From the NCBI RefSeq assembly GCF_032118995.1, contig NC_092657.1, positions 16,288,181 to 16,352,180 on the forward strand: a stretch of DNA of 64,000 nt. The letters are read 5' to 3'. Position numbers and translations under genes: made by a program. Within the stretch, counting starts at the first letter, position 1, and each line of letters starts with the position of its first letter. This stretch comes from Asterias amurensis. Taxonomy: Eukaryota; Echinodermata; Asteroidea; Forcipulatida; Asteriidae. Of the stretch, positions 40,724 to 53,169 are shown one piece after another. Under the pieces are notes generated by a model. The model did not search any database. It had not been told where the DNA came from and saw only the letters and a list, made by a program, of their open reading frames with translations.

Positions 40724-41900
40724 TATAGTCATGGCGAAATGTTCCTTTCCCCATTACATTTTGATGATGTAATAGCAGCTGTTCATCAAACTGATTGATC
40801 TTGTAAATTTAACAGAAGTTGTTCGTTTATCTGATGTGTACTCTGTCTACGTACGCTGAGTCAACCTTTTCGTACCGACCAGGGCCCAATTTCATAGAGC
40901 TGCTAAGCACCAGAATTTGCTTAGCGTGAAATTTCTTCTTTGATAAAAACAGGTTTACAAACCAAATTTCCATATGATTTTCAGGATCTAGCAAATAAAA
41001 GCTGAATACCATTAACAAGCACTATGCAACAAATTAAAATTTTGCTGGTAATCCTGTTTTTATCGGGGAAGAAATGTCACGCTTAGCAAGTTGTTGTACT
41101 AAGCAGGTCTATGAAATTGAGCCCTGATTCTTAGTGAGAAATACGTTTTCCGCGAAAGTTAATTTCACTAAATACTTTGTTCTGTTTTCAGTAACAACAG
41201 CTGCGTCTGAAAGCAGTCTCTGTGCTCAAGATTTATTTTATTTTTCCTGAAATTGTCTGAGTCGGTTTCGTATTCAAATAAATCATTGAGTTTCATTTTG
41301 TGAAGCCCGTTAACACACTGCGCAGTGACGCATTTATTGATTAACCACATAGTACAGTAGACACCAGGTGCAGCAGTTGTTGCTTTCATTACATTTCTTT
41401 GTGTCAATTTAGAAACAATTTATTGCAACTTGTGGATTTAGTGTTGGTGATGTTAGTATTAAAGACATTTTAGAAAAAAAAACAATAATTTTTCATTGAA
41501 ACTTCTGTTGTTACGGTATGTACTATACAGTACTCAGAAACTTTATGACGTATTAATTCAGAGCAAAATTAGTTGTCTGAAATTCGAGAACGGTGGGACT
41601 TTGCTAAGATTATCCCATAACAACAATTACTTTTGTTCAATAGACACTAGTGGTTGATTTTATCACACCTCTTGTGTTAAATCAGTGAATGATATTTTGT
41701 GATCTATAGTCGTACAACTTGTAGTGTTGGTGACGTCAGTCTTACAGATAATTAGGAAACAAAATGATCATGTTTATCAGAATTGATGTTTTTGTATCAG
41801 ACAGTACTTAAAGTCACCTGGAAGTGGTATTTTTTCAAAATAAAGCTTTTGTCACTAATGTATGTGTTTTGATGAAGGGAATGTGAATAAACAGTTAACT
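40724..41900 (+). repeat. Lectin 3'-flank duplication, copy A
   Basis: Matches the flank of the lectin pseudogene (55848-56900) and, in part, 45290-45610: TGGCGAAATGTTCCTTTCC, GCGTCTGAAAGCAGTCTCTG, CACTGCGCAGTGACGC and ACAGTACTCAGAAACTT. Interrupted by a foldback at 40885. Confidence 0.8.
40885..41124. mobile_element. Foldback MITE (GGGCCCAATTTCAT family), copy 4
   Basis: GGGCCCAATTTCATAGAGC to GTCTATGAAATTGAGCCC. Absent from the matching place in the paralogous flank near 56007, so it came in after the duplication. Confidence 0.85.
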
Positions 41901-41973
41901 AAGGTTTTAAAAAATCAGTTCTTATGTTATTTACAAATATAAGAGTAGACCCCGACCCGAGAGGGCGCTGTTC

Positions 41974-42212
41974 GTGACGTCAATCGAGGCAGACTTTGCC
42001 TGTAATGTGTAGAGTAAACACAATTGCAAAGTACATGTAGTGACCAAGTCGTGAGTTGGTACGTTTCAAAAAAAATGCCGACCAGGTGTATTGCTGCTGA
42101 ATGCAGAAAAACACTTTTTGAAATGTACCAACTCACGACTTGGACGTACATGTACTTTGCACGTGTGTTTACTATATGCATTGCAGGCAAAGTCTGCCTC
42201 GACTGACGTCAC
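41974..42212. mobile_element. Foldback MITE (GTGACGTCAATCGAGGC ends)
   Basis: GTGACGTCAATCGAGGCAG at 41974 and the inverse CTGCCTCGACTGACGTCAC at 42212; arms AAGTACATGTAG...CCAAGTCGTGAGTTGGTAC also pair. Confidence 0.8.
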
Positions 42213-42489
42213 AAAAGGGGTAGGTAACAAAAAATTACTAAAAAAATTGTTTTATTGTTCGTAAGCATTTACTCTTATGTTTGAAAGGAAAACAAATATA
42301 TTTTCAGGTGACTTTAAATTTTGCAAAAAACGTAATATTTAAAATGTTTAAAACAATCGCTATGACGGTCATAATGGCTTTATTTATTAGTTAGTATAAA
42401 ATCAAAGGTTTCATTGTTCTCAAAAGGGTTGCGTTTGTGTTAAACACATTCATGTTTAAGTTGCTGCAATCATTTGCTGATTAGGTTTT

Positions 42490-43660
42490 AACATGGTATT
42501 TCCTCGACTTTGTACATTATGTCAGGCAGAAATTAGAAAATAATAGGGAACCACCAATATGAACTTAATAAAGAATATCAAACTGCAACTATAAATGTTT
42601 TATAGTGACAAAAAAAGGGATCTGTTTTTCTTCAACTTCAGTCAAACTGAGAACACATTGGTCAGGTTGTTAATCATCATAATTGTTAGCAATACAGGGG
42701 GCATAGTATAAAACATTGTGAGAAATGGCTCCAACCTTGTTAATGCAACAAGGGTGTTTTTCTTTTATTATTCTCTTGCAAATTCGATGAACAATTGAAC
42801 TCAAATTAATTGCACAGATTTGTTATTTTATGCAATAAACTTGTATTAAGTAAGATGGAACTATTTAAAGCTCTTGATAAAGTGAGTTGAAACTATATAG
42901 GCACTAAACTTGATGTTTTAATAATATATTAATATGTGTATTAACACTTGTAGGATGTAATAGTGTTATTGCGATTAAATTATTGTTGTTGGCAAATGTA
43001 AACTTCACAACCATAGACTTGCATCGTACAGTGAATGGATTTATTTGGACCCCAGGTAGCCTACACACATTTAACAAGAAAAAATGCAACAGACCCCCCC
43101 CCCCCCCTCACCCCAAGCAAAAAGAAAAGGAAAAAACAAGGCTAATTTTATTTCTTTAGGTTGAAATAGCTTCATGCATAGATATAACCATGCCAGACAG
43201 CAGCACTGTTGCATTAATAGTCACTTAAGGACGTGTTACAGCAACGTTGGCGTTAATATCAAACTAATATATTTTTTCAGAGTAAAGCAGGAAATTTGAA
43301 ACAATGAGCGGGTATAAGCAATCAACTCACTGAAGTGTGAAGAAACCTATTACTTCCACACGTACACCACGACTCGATAACAATGGCTTTAGTCAGTGAC
43401 CGTAACAAATTAAAAACTTAATTGTTCCACTCTCTTACTGCTTTCTTGTCCCTTTGTTAAGGGTGGCCTCGCTTGCTGGTAATTGAGAACGCTCCATAAG
43501 CAAATAGTGTGTTTAGATCTGAATGACAAACCCAAAACCGACAATGATTGGTTGACTATTTTGGTCACAGAACTGCAATCGCTACTTATTGGTCTAGCTC
43601 TTGTAAGCCCCACCTTCTAAATGAAGGACAAGCTATTTTAAGAGGAGAGCAGTTTGCTTT
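42490..43660 (+). repeat. Lectin-cluster duplication block, copy B1
   Basis: Shared with 45600-46580 and 57060-57960: TTGTACATTATGTCAGGCAG, CAACAAGGGTGTTTTTC, GACTTGCATCGTACAGTG and ATGCCAGACAGCAGCACTG. The last 50 bp (AAGCTATTTTAAGAGGAGAG) has a TATA-like core and may be the lectin 2 promoter. A decayed P1 unit is inside (42700-42840). Confidence 0.75.
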
Positions 43661-44143
43661 CTGGGCTCACACTCGAACTTGATGGCAAAATACAAACAGA
43701 CGTAATATCTCCAAACCGGGCTAGGTTGTACGACACGTTCATCTGAAAAGAAGGAAGAGTTTTCCCACATGGAAGATATGTAAATCCAACCTGTAGAGAT
43801 AGCTGTCATCGTAAAGTGGAATGTTTTTTTCGGAACAGTCTCCAGTTGAAGTTTGAAATCAATACGAAATCATAGCTGACGTTGCCAGTTTAACACAGTT
43901 GGCAGCGGACTTGATTCAGTACTGTTTGGGGAAATTACAGTTGGTTTGCGGTAACACCATGTGTGTATCTACTTGTCAGGTACAGTTTGTTCTTTAGAAA
44001 AATTTCTTTCTGTATTCTACTACCGCGGAGTAGATTTATCGGACTACTACCCAGGCGGAAGGTATAGACAATTAATAGGCTGGGAGTACTACTTTAGCTG
44101 ACATGATTGTAATTAACTGCACTACTGCGGACTCAGTTCTTGA
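43661..44143 (+). other. Presumed lectin 2 5' region
   Basis: A GGTTTGCGGTAACACCATG scrap of the foldback family at 43944. Otherwise no feature recognised. Confidence 0.35.
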
Positions 44144-44335
44144 ATGGAACTGTTTATGCCGAGTTCACTATCTTCACCCTTGTCATCAGAGACTCGAAGT
44201 TTTGTGTTATTACTCAATGCCTTCATGTTGATATCTTGTTCTGTAGTGATATCTCGAGACCAACAATGCTTTATGAGTCATAACTCATCCTTCCTGAGTG
44301 TTGGCATTACTGGCTACAGGATAATTTTTAAGTAA
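44144..44335 (+). pseudogene. Relic of a C-type lectin 5' end
   Basis: Reads SFVLLLNAFMLISC (signal-like), then ISRDQQCFMSHNSS, matching ASQDQQCFTFMSD of the intact genes. TGGCATTACTGG of the WHYWG region also survives. The rest of the domain is missing, with a base-level loss after NSS shifting the frame. It lies 90 bp upstream of lectin 2. Confidence 0.75.
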
Positions 44336-44422
44336 AAAAAAAAATAATAATAATAATTCGTAAGCTAAGTAATTTGTATCGAGAATGGACACAAAAGTAA
44401 CAGTGTGAACATCGGTGTCATT

Positions 44423-44938
44423 ATGTTGTATTTAGTAGTGTTCATAATATATGCATTGCTATATAGCTGTTGTTTTGGATTTGCATCTCAAGACCAGCAA
44501 TGCTATACATTTAGGTATGAAAAATCATCCTGTCCGGAGTCTTGGCATTACTGGGGAAACTCATGCTACAAGATCACTGAGACGGCATTTACCTGGTCAG
44601 ATGCTAAATACGAGTGTAGAAACCTGGGTGGTGTTCTGGCGGTACCAAGCTCTGATCAAGAAAGCGATTTCATCGTAAACTTGATGCCAGAGGATAGCAT
44701 TGTATGGATCGACTGTAACCATCAAGAGGAGGAGGGGAGATGGAAGTGTAGAGAGGGCAACGTAGAGGTCGCTTACAGAAACTGGCGCTCCGGAGAACCG
44801 AATAACGCAGGCGAAGGTGAAGATTGTGCAACCATGTATACATGGTTCGGACTTAGGGGTCAATGGACTGATGTGAGTTGTAGTAAATTATACACAGCTA
44901 TTTGCAAAATGGCTGGCAAACCAGTCATTCACATGTAA
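44423..44938 (+). CDS. C-type lectin 2, secreted, EPN/WTD type
   Basis: One exon, 171 residues. The ATG at 44423 gives a hydrophobic leader (MLYLVVFIIYALLYS). Lectin domain about residues 37-161: CPESWHYWGNSC, WIDC at 95-98, EPN at 125-127, WTD at 148-150. The asparagine of WND is a threonine, which removes one of the usual calcium and sugar ligands, so calcium-dependent binding may be weaker or altered. Compared with lectin 1 it has the longer NLMPEDSIVWIDC loop, shared with lectin 4. Secreted recognition lectin by family; ligand unknown. Confidence 0.9.
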   Translation: MLYLVVFIIYALLYSCCFGFASQDQQCYTFRYEKSSCPESWHYWGNSCYKITETAFTWSDAKYECRNLGGVLAVPSSDQESDFIVNLMPEDSIVWIDCNHQEEEGRWKCREGNVEVAYRNWRSGEPNNAGEGEDCATMYTWFGLRGQWTDVSCSKLYTAICKMAGKPVIHM

Positions 44939-45599
44939 CAGTTTCAACGTCAAAGCCAATCAAGTTAATGCAGGTACTTGACATTTTAGCATGTTAATGG
45001 AAAGCTCAAACAACACAAACTGACTTACCTTTTTAAAACCATGGACTTTGTTAAAGTATGGTTCCAAGCATCGTCCGAAGATTTTTCCCTGATTGAAATG
45101 AATAGTAACAAGATTTCAGTAACTAACATGTTCCCATCGTCAGACATTTGACTGAATTGTTTGCACTTGAACAATGCTTAAACAAGGAAGGTAGAGTAGT
45201 ATCTTTTAGAGATTCATTACATAAACAACTGCATGAACTTTCGTAGCAAGAACTTATTCATCAAAAGCACTTGATGAAATAGTTGTTGCCGCGAAAGTTA
45301 TGCAATTTTTTGTTTTTTTTATGAGAAAGTTTTATGAGTGCGTTTCGTTTTAAAATAAATCACCGATTTACATTTTATGAAGCAAGTTAACAGACTGCGC
45401 GATGACGCCTTTATTGATGAATTTAGTACAGTAGACACAAGTGCAATAGTTGTATCTTTCATTACATATCTTTATAACAATATTGAGTACAAAGTAAATT
45501 GCAATTTGTGGTTTTAGTGTCCGTGATGTTAGTCTTCTAGAACATTTTGAAATCAATCAATGCTCATTAATATTTATGTTGTAACGGTGTCTATCAGAC
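44939..45599 (+). repeat. Lectin 2 3' flank, partly duplicated
   Basis: 45290-45610 matches 41148-41550 and 56020-56420 (GTTTCGTTTTAAAATAAATC, ACTGCGCGATGACGCC). 44939-45289 has no match noticed. Confidence 0.65.
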
Positions 45600-46580
45600 A
45601 GACTTCATGACTCTTGCAAATTCGATGACCAATTGAACTCAAATTTCCACAGATGTTGGGATACACCAAGTAATAATACTGGTCTTACACAACAAACGTG
45701 TCAAGTGAATTTAAAAAAAAATGTGTTGCATGGTTGACACTATTTACACCAATAAACTTGTATTTAGTAAGTTGGAACTATTTAAAGCACTTGGTGGAGT
45801 GAGTTGAAACTATTGAGGCACTAAACTTGATATTTTAATAATATATTCATATGTGTATTAAAAATTGTAGGATTTAATAGTGTTATTGTGATTAAATCAA
45901 TGTTGGAAAAAGTGAATTTCACAACAATAGACTTGCATCGTACAGTGGATGGATTTGTTTGGACCCCATGTTACCTACACACATTAAACGGGAAACGATG
46001 GAGTGGCCACCCCCCCCCCCCCCTGCAAAAAGAAAAAGACAAAAACAAGGCAAATTTTATTTGTTTTAGGTTGGATTAGATGCATACATAGATCGAACCA
46101 TGCCAGACAGCAGCACTGTTGTGTTAATAGTCACTTGAGGACGTGTTAGATCAACCTTTGACGTGAATATCAAATTAACAATTAATATATTTGTTTCAGA
46201 GTGATGCAGGAAATTTGAGACCATGACGGGTATAAGCAATCAACTCACTGAAGTGTGCAGCAATTTATTATTTCCACATGTACACCACGATTCGATAACA
46301 ATGGCTTTAGTCAGTGACCATAACATATGTAAAAACTTAATTGTTACACTCTCTTATTGCTTTCCTGTCCCTTTGTTGAGTGTGGCCTCGCTCCATAAGC
46401 AGTTTAGGAATTTCAGGTTCGAATGCCAAATCCCATACCAACAACATGATTGGTTAACTATTTTGGTCACAGAACTGCAACCGCTGCTTGTTGGTCTAGC
46501 TATTGTAAGCCTCACCTTCTATTCACGAGGTACTAATATGAAGGACAAGCTATTTTAAGAAAAGAGCAGTTTGCTTTCTT
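45600..46580 (+). repeat. Lectin-cluster duplication block, copy B2
   Basis: Second copy of 42490-43660, including the C run near 46009-46023 and the AAGCTATTTTAAGAAAAGAG end. No lectin follows it. A P1 scrap is at 45605-45715. Confidence 0.75.
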
Positions 46581-46589
46581 GCCATTCTT

Positions 46590-48480
46590 TTAAACAGCTT
46601 TATACAACACTAGTTTTCTGGTGATTGCACGGTATTGGGACTTGAGTCAAGTGTAGACGAGATAGGACGCTTTGTTTACGTGACGATTAGATAAGTTTGT
46701 TAAATTAAAAGGGAATGTTTGCGCTTGGTATTACAATCAACTTAAATCGACCTGCTTCAATGTCAAGTCGTAAACTTTGCTGAAATTCACTTAAAATGCT
46801 TTCAAAGAATAGGAAAATCGAGTCGTATGACTATAACAAGTTTTCAATATTGTGTAAAAACAATCATTTTGAATGCCCTTGTCCAGGGCTTTTCTGAGAG
46901 ATTTGCAAAAAGCCCTGTTACATAATCACTCTCAAAACGTCATCTCCGGGAGCTCCAATTTGTAAAGCCGCTTTGTTTCAGCGTGGACGCATAACAAAGG
47001 CATATCAGCGGCATTGTCCTTTGACGTGCGCTCTCAACGGCAGAAGTGTTTTTAGTTTTTCGAAACCTTTCGGTTGGGGCCTGATTTTTTAGTCGATAAT
47101 TACGAAAAATTCAGAAGTGTGCTCATATCAAAACTACATGAAAATGGTAAAAAAGTGCATTATAAAAAAGTTAAAATACCATTTCCGTTGAAAACATTCC
47201 GCTCAGGTAGCTGTTTAAAAGAATGGCAACAAAAGCTTTTGGTGAAAGGTCTACCACATTTCAGTCTGATTTGATTGGGTTCTCTTATCATATATCTGTT
47301 TTCATGGCACACAAATAGTGAATCTGAAAAACGCTACTGTGAGTAACGTTTATCGGGCGGTGTATATCAGAGATTGTTCATCCTGCGTGGACATTATTAT
47401 TCATTATATCCCCAAAACGCAACCACCCTTTAAAATTGAACTTTCGATATGTTAGTTTTATTGTACATATCTTTACAATTAATTCTAAGACATTCGAACG
47501 GTTCCAAAACCCCGAGACTTTGCCTTAAAATCTCGCGGCCACGACTGATGTTGAAGCGATTTTACATGATTTTGTCCTTCATATTTCTTTATGGGTTCCG
47601 TATCCAAGCCTGTATGAAAATCAATTGATTTTTTTTCCCGTTAATTACCAACAAGTAACTTCATATATTTTCTTGCCGGCAACTTTTGTGGCTGACCCAA
47701 AACACGACGGCAGACGTCACTAATGAGATATTGGTACTCGAATAGACTTATTTCTGGAGTAACCTTGGCCGTATCTTGCAGATTTTAAAATCAATATCAA
47801 GCGACGTGACTTTAATTAGTTTCAGTTTATATCGATGGAAAAAGTTGGCTAAGGCGTTACCTTGATATCATGTCCTGTTTGTCAGTCCTTTGCCTTTGTC
47901 GATGGATTACAGATTTGTCTTACTCGTGAAACGTATAATTTTTTGGAGGCTAAATTGGGCCCTTGCCTTTGTCGATGGATTATAGATTTGTCTTACTCGT
48001 GGAGCGTATCGTTTTTCGGAGGCTAAATTTGTAAAGATTGTATCTCGTTTTCGATCCAGACAAAATACCATACACATGTCATTTGTGGCTGAAACCGATT
48101 GGTCAATAAACGTCTTTACAGAAACGAGTTGCGTGTGATGGTTAGACGGTAGTTTGTGTTCATTTTTATTTATGATTCATTGTTGGCGTTAGCCAATCAA
48201 AGTGTGCGCATTTTAGCAGGAAAAATAAGGATCCCGAGTGGTTGCGAAACAGACATAGGAGATATCACAACTCGACAGCGATGCAACCGTTTGGGTCGAC
48301 TTTGTCGCTTTGAGAAGAGCATCATTTGTATGGAGAGATCTCGTTTCGTGTAGACCGACGCTGTGTGTTCGTTTCATTGCTGGGGAAACCTCATCGCAGC
48401 TTTTTGCAAGTAACCGTAAGATGATATGACTCTTGAGAATACAGCGAGGGAAACTCAATGCGAGAGAACAATGCCATCGT
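46590..48480 (+). repeat. Lectin upstream duplication, copy C1, without a lectin
   Basis: Shared with 57995-58990 and 59015-60190: ACACTAGTTTTCTGGTGATT, GGCAACAAAAGCTTTTGG, CGGGCGGTGTATATCAGAG and GTCGATGGATTACAGATTTG (this last part present twice, 47890 and 47960). Confidence 0.8.
48170..48325 (+). promoter_or_regulatory. Orphan copy of the lectin upstream block
   Basis: GGCGTTAGCCAATCAAAG (CCAAT at 48193), GCGCATTTTAGCAGG, GAAACAGACA (IRF-like site changed at one base) and GTTTGGGTCGACTTTGTCGC. No lectin reading frame follows in the next 6 kb. Confidence 0.55.
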
Positions 48481-49817
48481 GCTGATGGAACAGTCTGCTT
48501 AGGGAATAGTACAATCTATACTATTAAAAGCGTAACCCGCGCCATCTTGGATTGAAAATTAGAAGGTCCAGTGGCATGGCATCCTTGTGGAAATCAACAC
48601 GGTTAAGTGTGTGGAATTCAATACGTTTGTGTGGTTTCAGACGTCGGGTTGCAAGTCTACAAAACCCTGACCCAAACTCCCACTTAAAAGTCATCTGATT
48701 GGAGAAAGTTTGGGCAACGACCGTGTGTCAACCACTGGTCGATGTTGTTACCAGACTTCCTAGAAATCTTTCTGACAGGTCACTCATTGGACAGTATTTC
48801 GCAGATGGTTCTCCGGATTGGTTCACTCATTGCCCCTTGCCTGCCCACCCGCCATTCGATCCGCCCTTTTTGGTCGGGTTACTTTCATGTTGTACTAAGC
48901 ATGGTATTCCGGATTGGTTCATTCATTGCTGCGCAGGGTCGAAAGGGTCGAAGAGGTTGGGTGCCAGGACAAAACCGAAACAAATCTCACGAGTTTGCAT
49001 TGAATGATTGAAGTAACTCACAGATTGATGTTTCGCAGGCGACCATGTGTCAACCACTGGTCGATGTTGTGATCAGACTTCCTAGAAATCCTTCTGACAG
49101 GTGACTCATTTGTTGAAAAGATTAAATGGAGAATATTTATTTAAAAAAAACATTCACTTCCAAACGGCATGAGAATTATCAAGATGGACAAGGATGGGAT
49201 CAAACGGAAGCTTTATAATTTGGAAACATTGGGTAGGGCCGGCTATAGGTTGGAAGGTGTCTCAGGGAACTTTACAATTAATAACACTTTGGGGTTGGGG
49301 GGGGGGGGATACACAAAGAGCCTATAACCGCTCCTTATATTCTGGTCAGTGTATTGTGAGTGATGTGGTGTTTGGTTTTAAGACAGGCCACATGTTGCTT
49401 GGTGAAGGAGTTCGCCGTGGGACCACTTTAGGTTGAAAGTGGGTGGCGACCTCGGACTTACAAAAATCTCCATACAGAAATTGCACTATTGATGCAAACT
49501 GTATCTTGCTGTTTTTAAACTATGGACGCTATCTTTTGCCAATAAACTCAAATGAGCACATGAATACCGTTTTAGAATACGGTCTGTTCATAGAGGTTTA
49601 GTGTTGCAGTTTCAGAGTTTACCCCATCACGGAAGTTTGTGAAACTTATACACGTACGACAAAGGCTGTTTTGAAGCTGTAAAAAAGAACTTTGCATTTG
49701 GTCAAACTTGTTCAGCAAAACGACATTAAGTTTTCTTTTGAATAAGTCCATTCACAAAATTGGTTAGAGCAGTGTGTCGGTCAGGTCTCAGAATGTACAT
49801 TTTGCCAAATCCATTTT
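48481..49817. other. Intergenic DNA with a direct repeat
   Basis: ACCGTGTGTCAACCACTGG, TCGATGTTGT...CAGACTTCCTAGAAATC at 48718-48790 recurs at 49040-49112. Overlapping short open frames here have no domain. Nothing else recognised. Confidence 0.4.
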
Positions 49818-49852
<35 letters not shown>

Positions 49853-49858
49853 TAATAA
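49818..49858. repeat. (AAT)n microsatellite
   Basis: About 13 copies of AAT with one interruption. Confidence 0.95.
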
Positions 49859-50716
49859 GACTTGTAATGCGCACATATCCACCCTGCTGGGTGTTCAAGG
49901 CCTAATTTAGCAGTCGGCCCGTTATTAACAAAAGAGACCTCTTGCAGCTGAATGGGGTACAGTTTTAGGAGTTTGTCTATTGATCCAAACTGGACGTAAC
50001 AAACCCTAAAAATAAATTGACATGCTTTCTGAAAGTGAAATTAGTTAGAGAAAATTAAGGAGTGAGGATGAATTTATCGTTTTTATTTAGTTTGTACGAT
50101 ATAGGGTTCCAGAGATATGGGATGTATGGAGGTTTGTTCCTAGAGTAGCGTGAACATGAACGCGGTCAGAAATTGTGTCTTTTGTCGTTAAAATTTCGCG
50201 AGATGCAATAAGCCCAAAGTGACAATAAACAAAACACTTTTCTGACGTTCACGTTTAGTGCTCCCGTATCGTGCAGCCTATTGACCAGAAGGTTTACAAG
50301 ACCAATTCAGATGAGAATAAACTAAAAAGAGGCCAACGCTCTTACCGCCCCCCCCCCCCCCCCGAAAAAAAAACCAGTAGATAAATTAGATTTGTGGCAC
50401 ACAGCATGTTCCGAAAACTCGCTTTACTTATAGTTCTGTAGCAACGCTATGTTTCGTGGGACGTGAAAATGTCACTTTTTGACGATGTTTTTTAACAAGG
50501 AAATGCAAGCATTGTTAATGTATATTGAGTGTGTGGGGACAGTTTTGGTAGTGTAGTACAAAAGAAACTTTAGTTATTGCTGGCTATTGGTCAGTTTCAC
50601 CGATCAACGCTGATTTGAAAAACGTGTAGCGTTAAGGAGGCACAAAATATTAGACCCCTATAAGGGCTCTTGGGGGAAGCTTATAGTTTCTCAGAGATGC
50701 CAAGTCCAGAGGCCAG
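49859..50716. other. Intergenic DNA, C-run at 50346-50363
   Basis: No gene or recognised repeat family. A second C run is inside the next unit at 50750-50767. Confidence 0.4.
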
Positions 50717-51000
50717 CTATGCGTGAGATTTTTCAAAGCTCAACCACCCACCCCCCCCCCCCCCCCCGAAAAAAATTGCAAGTTTTAGAAGGCCTTTCGA
50801 AATCGCCGCCCAACTTTTTTTTTATTTTATTTTATTTTTTTATAAAAAAAAATTAGAAATTTAATTGTGGACAAAAAAGTGTTCCAAAATGCATCAAAAA
50901 GCTCTTCATAATAATTAACACTAACATGAGGTACACAGAATATGTTGATGGTTAATGTGGAGGTACGATTGTGACAGATTATTTCCTTCCAAACTAAAAA
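50717..51000. repeat. Spacer 1 of the higher-order minisatellite
   Basis: Begins TATGCGTGAGATTTTTC, contains CTTTCGAAATCGCCGCCC, GACAAAAAAGTGTTCCAAAA and AATATGTTGATGGTTAATG, and ends TTCCAAACTAAAAAAGTC. Repeated at 51726, 52911 and 53935. Confidence 0.9.
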
Positions 51001-51725
51001 AGTCAATTGGAAACTACACAACCATACACAAGTCAATAGGAAACTACACAACCATACACAAGTCAATGGGAAACTACACAACCATACACAAGTCATTGGG
51101 AAACTACACCACCATACACAAGTCAATGGGAAACTACACAACCATACACAAGTCAATGGGAAACTACACAACCATACACAAGTCAATGGGAATGACACAA
51201 CCATACACAAGTCAATGGGAAACTACACAACCATACACAAGTCAATGGGAAACTACACAACCATACACACGTCAATGGGAAACTACACAACCATACACAA
51301 GTCAATAGGACACTTAATACAACCATACACATGTCAATGGGAAACTACACAACCATACACAAGTCAATGGACACTTCACACACAACCATACACAAGTCAA
51401 TTGGAAACTACACAACCATACACAAGTAAATGGGAAACTACACAACCATACACAAGTCAATGGGAAACTACACAACCATACGCAAGTCAATGGGAAACTA
51501 CACAACCATACACCAGTCAATGGGAAACTACACAACCATACACAAGTCGATGGGAAGCTACACAACCATACACAAGTCAATGGGACACTTCACAACCATA
51601 CACAAGTCAATGGGAATTGACACAACCATACACCAGTCAATGGGAAACTATACAACCATACACAAGTCAATGGGAAACTACACAACCATACACATGTCAA
51701 TGGGAATATACACAGCCATAGACAA
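51001..51725. repeat. Minisatellite array 1, 30-bp unit, about 24 copies
   Basis: Unit GTCAATGGGAAACTACACAA + CCATACACAA. Since 30 is divisible by 3 and most frames lack stops, long false reading frames appear on both strands. Confidence 0.97.
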
Positions 51726-51979
51726 TTATGCGTGAGACTTTTCAAAGCGCAACCCCCCCAATTTTTTTCCCCAGTTTTAGAAGGCCTTTCGAAATCGCCG
51801 CCCAACTTTCTTTTTTTTATAAAAAAAAAAATAGAAATATAATTGTGGACAAAAAAGTGTTCCAAAATGCATGAAAAAACTCTTCATAACAATTAAAACT
51901 AACATGAGGTACACAGAATATGTTGATGGTTAATGTGGAGGTACGATTGTGTCTGATTATTTCCTTCCAAACTAAAAAA
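51726..51979. repeat. Spacer 2 of the higher-order minisatellite
   Basis: About 90% like spacer 1, with indels mainly in the C and T/A homopolymers. Confidence 0.9.
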
Positions 51980-52910
51980 GTCAATTGGAAACTACACAAC
52001 CATACACAAGTCAATAGGAAACTACACAACCATACACAAGTCAATGGGAAACTACACAACCATACACAAGTCAATGGGAACCTACACAACCATACACAAG
52101 TCAATGGGAAACTACACAACCATACACAAGTCAATGGGAAACTACACAACCATACACAAGTCAATGGGAATGGACACAACCATACACAAGTCAATGGGAA
52201 ACTACACAACCATACACAAGTCAATGGGAAACTACACAACCATACACAAGTCAATGGGAAACTACACAACCATACACAAGTCAATGGGAAACTACACAAC
52301 CATACACAAGTCAATAGGAAACTACACAACCATACACAAGTCAATGGGAAACTACACAACCATACACAAGTCAATGGGAAACTACACAACCATACACAAG
52401 TCAATGGGAATGGACACAACCATACGCAAGTCAATGGGAAACTACACAACCATACACAAGTCAATGGGTCACTACACAACAATACACAAGTCAATGGGAA
52501 ACTACACAACCATACACAAGTCAATAGGACACTTAATACAACCATACACATGTCAATGGGAAACTACACAACCATACACAAGTCAATGGACACTTCACAA
52601 CCATACACAAGTCAATGGGAAACTACACAACCATACACAAGTCAATGGGAAACTACACAACCATACACAAGTCAATAGGAAACTACACAACCATACACCA
52701 GTCAATGGGAAACTACACAACCGTACACAAGTCAATGGGAAACTAAACAACCATACACATGTCAATGGGAAACTACACAACCATACACAAGTCAATGGGA
52801 ATTGACACAACCATACACCAGTCAATGGGAAACTATACAACCATACACAAGTCAATGGGAAACTACACAACCATACACATGTCAATGGGAATATACACAG
52901 CCATACACAA
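51980..52910. repeat. Minisatellite array 2, about 31 copies
   Basis: Same 30-bp unit. The variant with AGGACACTTAATACAACC appears near 52526, as it does in arrays 1 and 3. Confidence 0.97.
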
Positions 52911-53169
52911 TTATGCGTGAGATTTTTCAAAGCGCAACCCCCCCCCCCCCAATTTTTTTTCCCCAAGTTTTAGAAGGCCTTTCGAAATCGCCGCCCAACT
53001 TTCTTTAAAAAAAAAAAAATAATAAAATAAAAATAATTGTGGACAAAAAAGTGTTCCAAAATGCATCAAAAACCTCTTCATAACAATTAAAACTAACATG
53101 TGGTACACAGAATATGTTGATGGTTAATGTGGAGGTACGATTGTGTCAGATTTTTTCCTTCCAAACTAA
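52911..53169. repeat. Spacer 3 of the higher-order minisatellite
   Basis: Same spacer; C run of 12 near 52939 and A run near 53008. Confidence 0.9.

Noticed and set aside
47074-47274. Small basic open frame (YEKFRSVLISKLHENGKK)
   Set aside because: Not kept open in the duplicated copies at 58150 and 59095.
48156-48353. A conserved small peptide (LANQSVRILAGKIRIPSG) encoded by the lectin upstream block
   Set aside because: Similar peptide can be read at 38350, but the copies at 59985 and 62755 break the frame and there is no consistent start; conservation is better explained by shared regulatory DNA or recent duplication.
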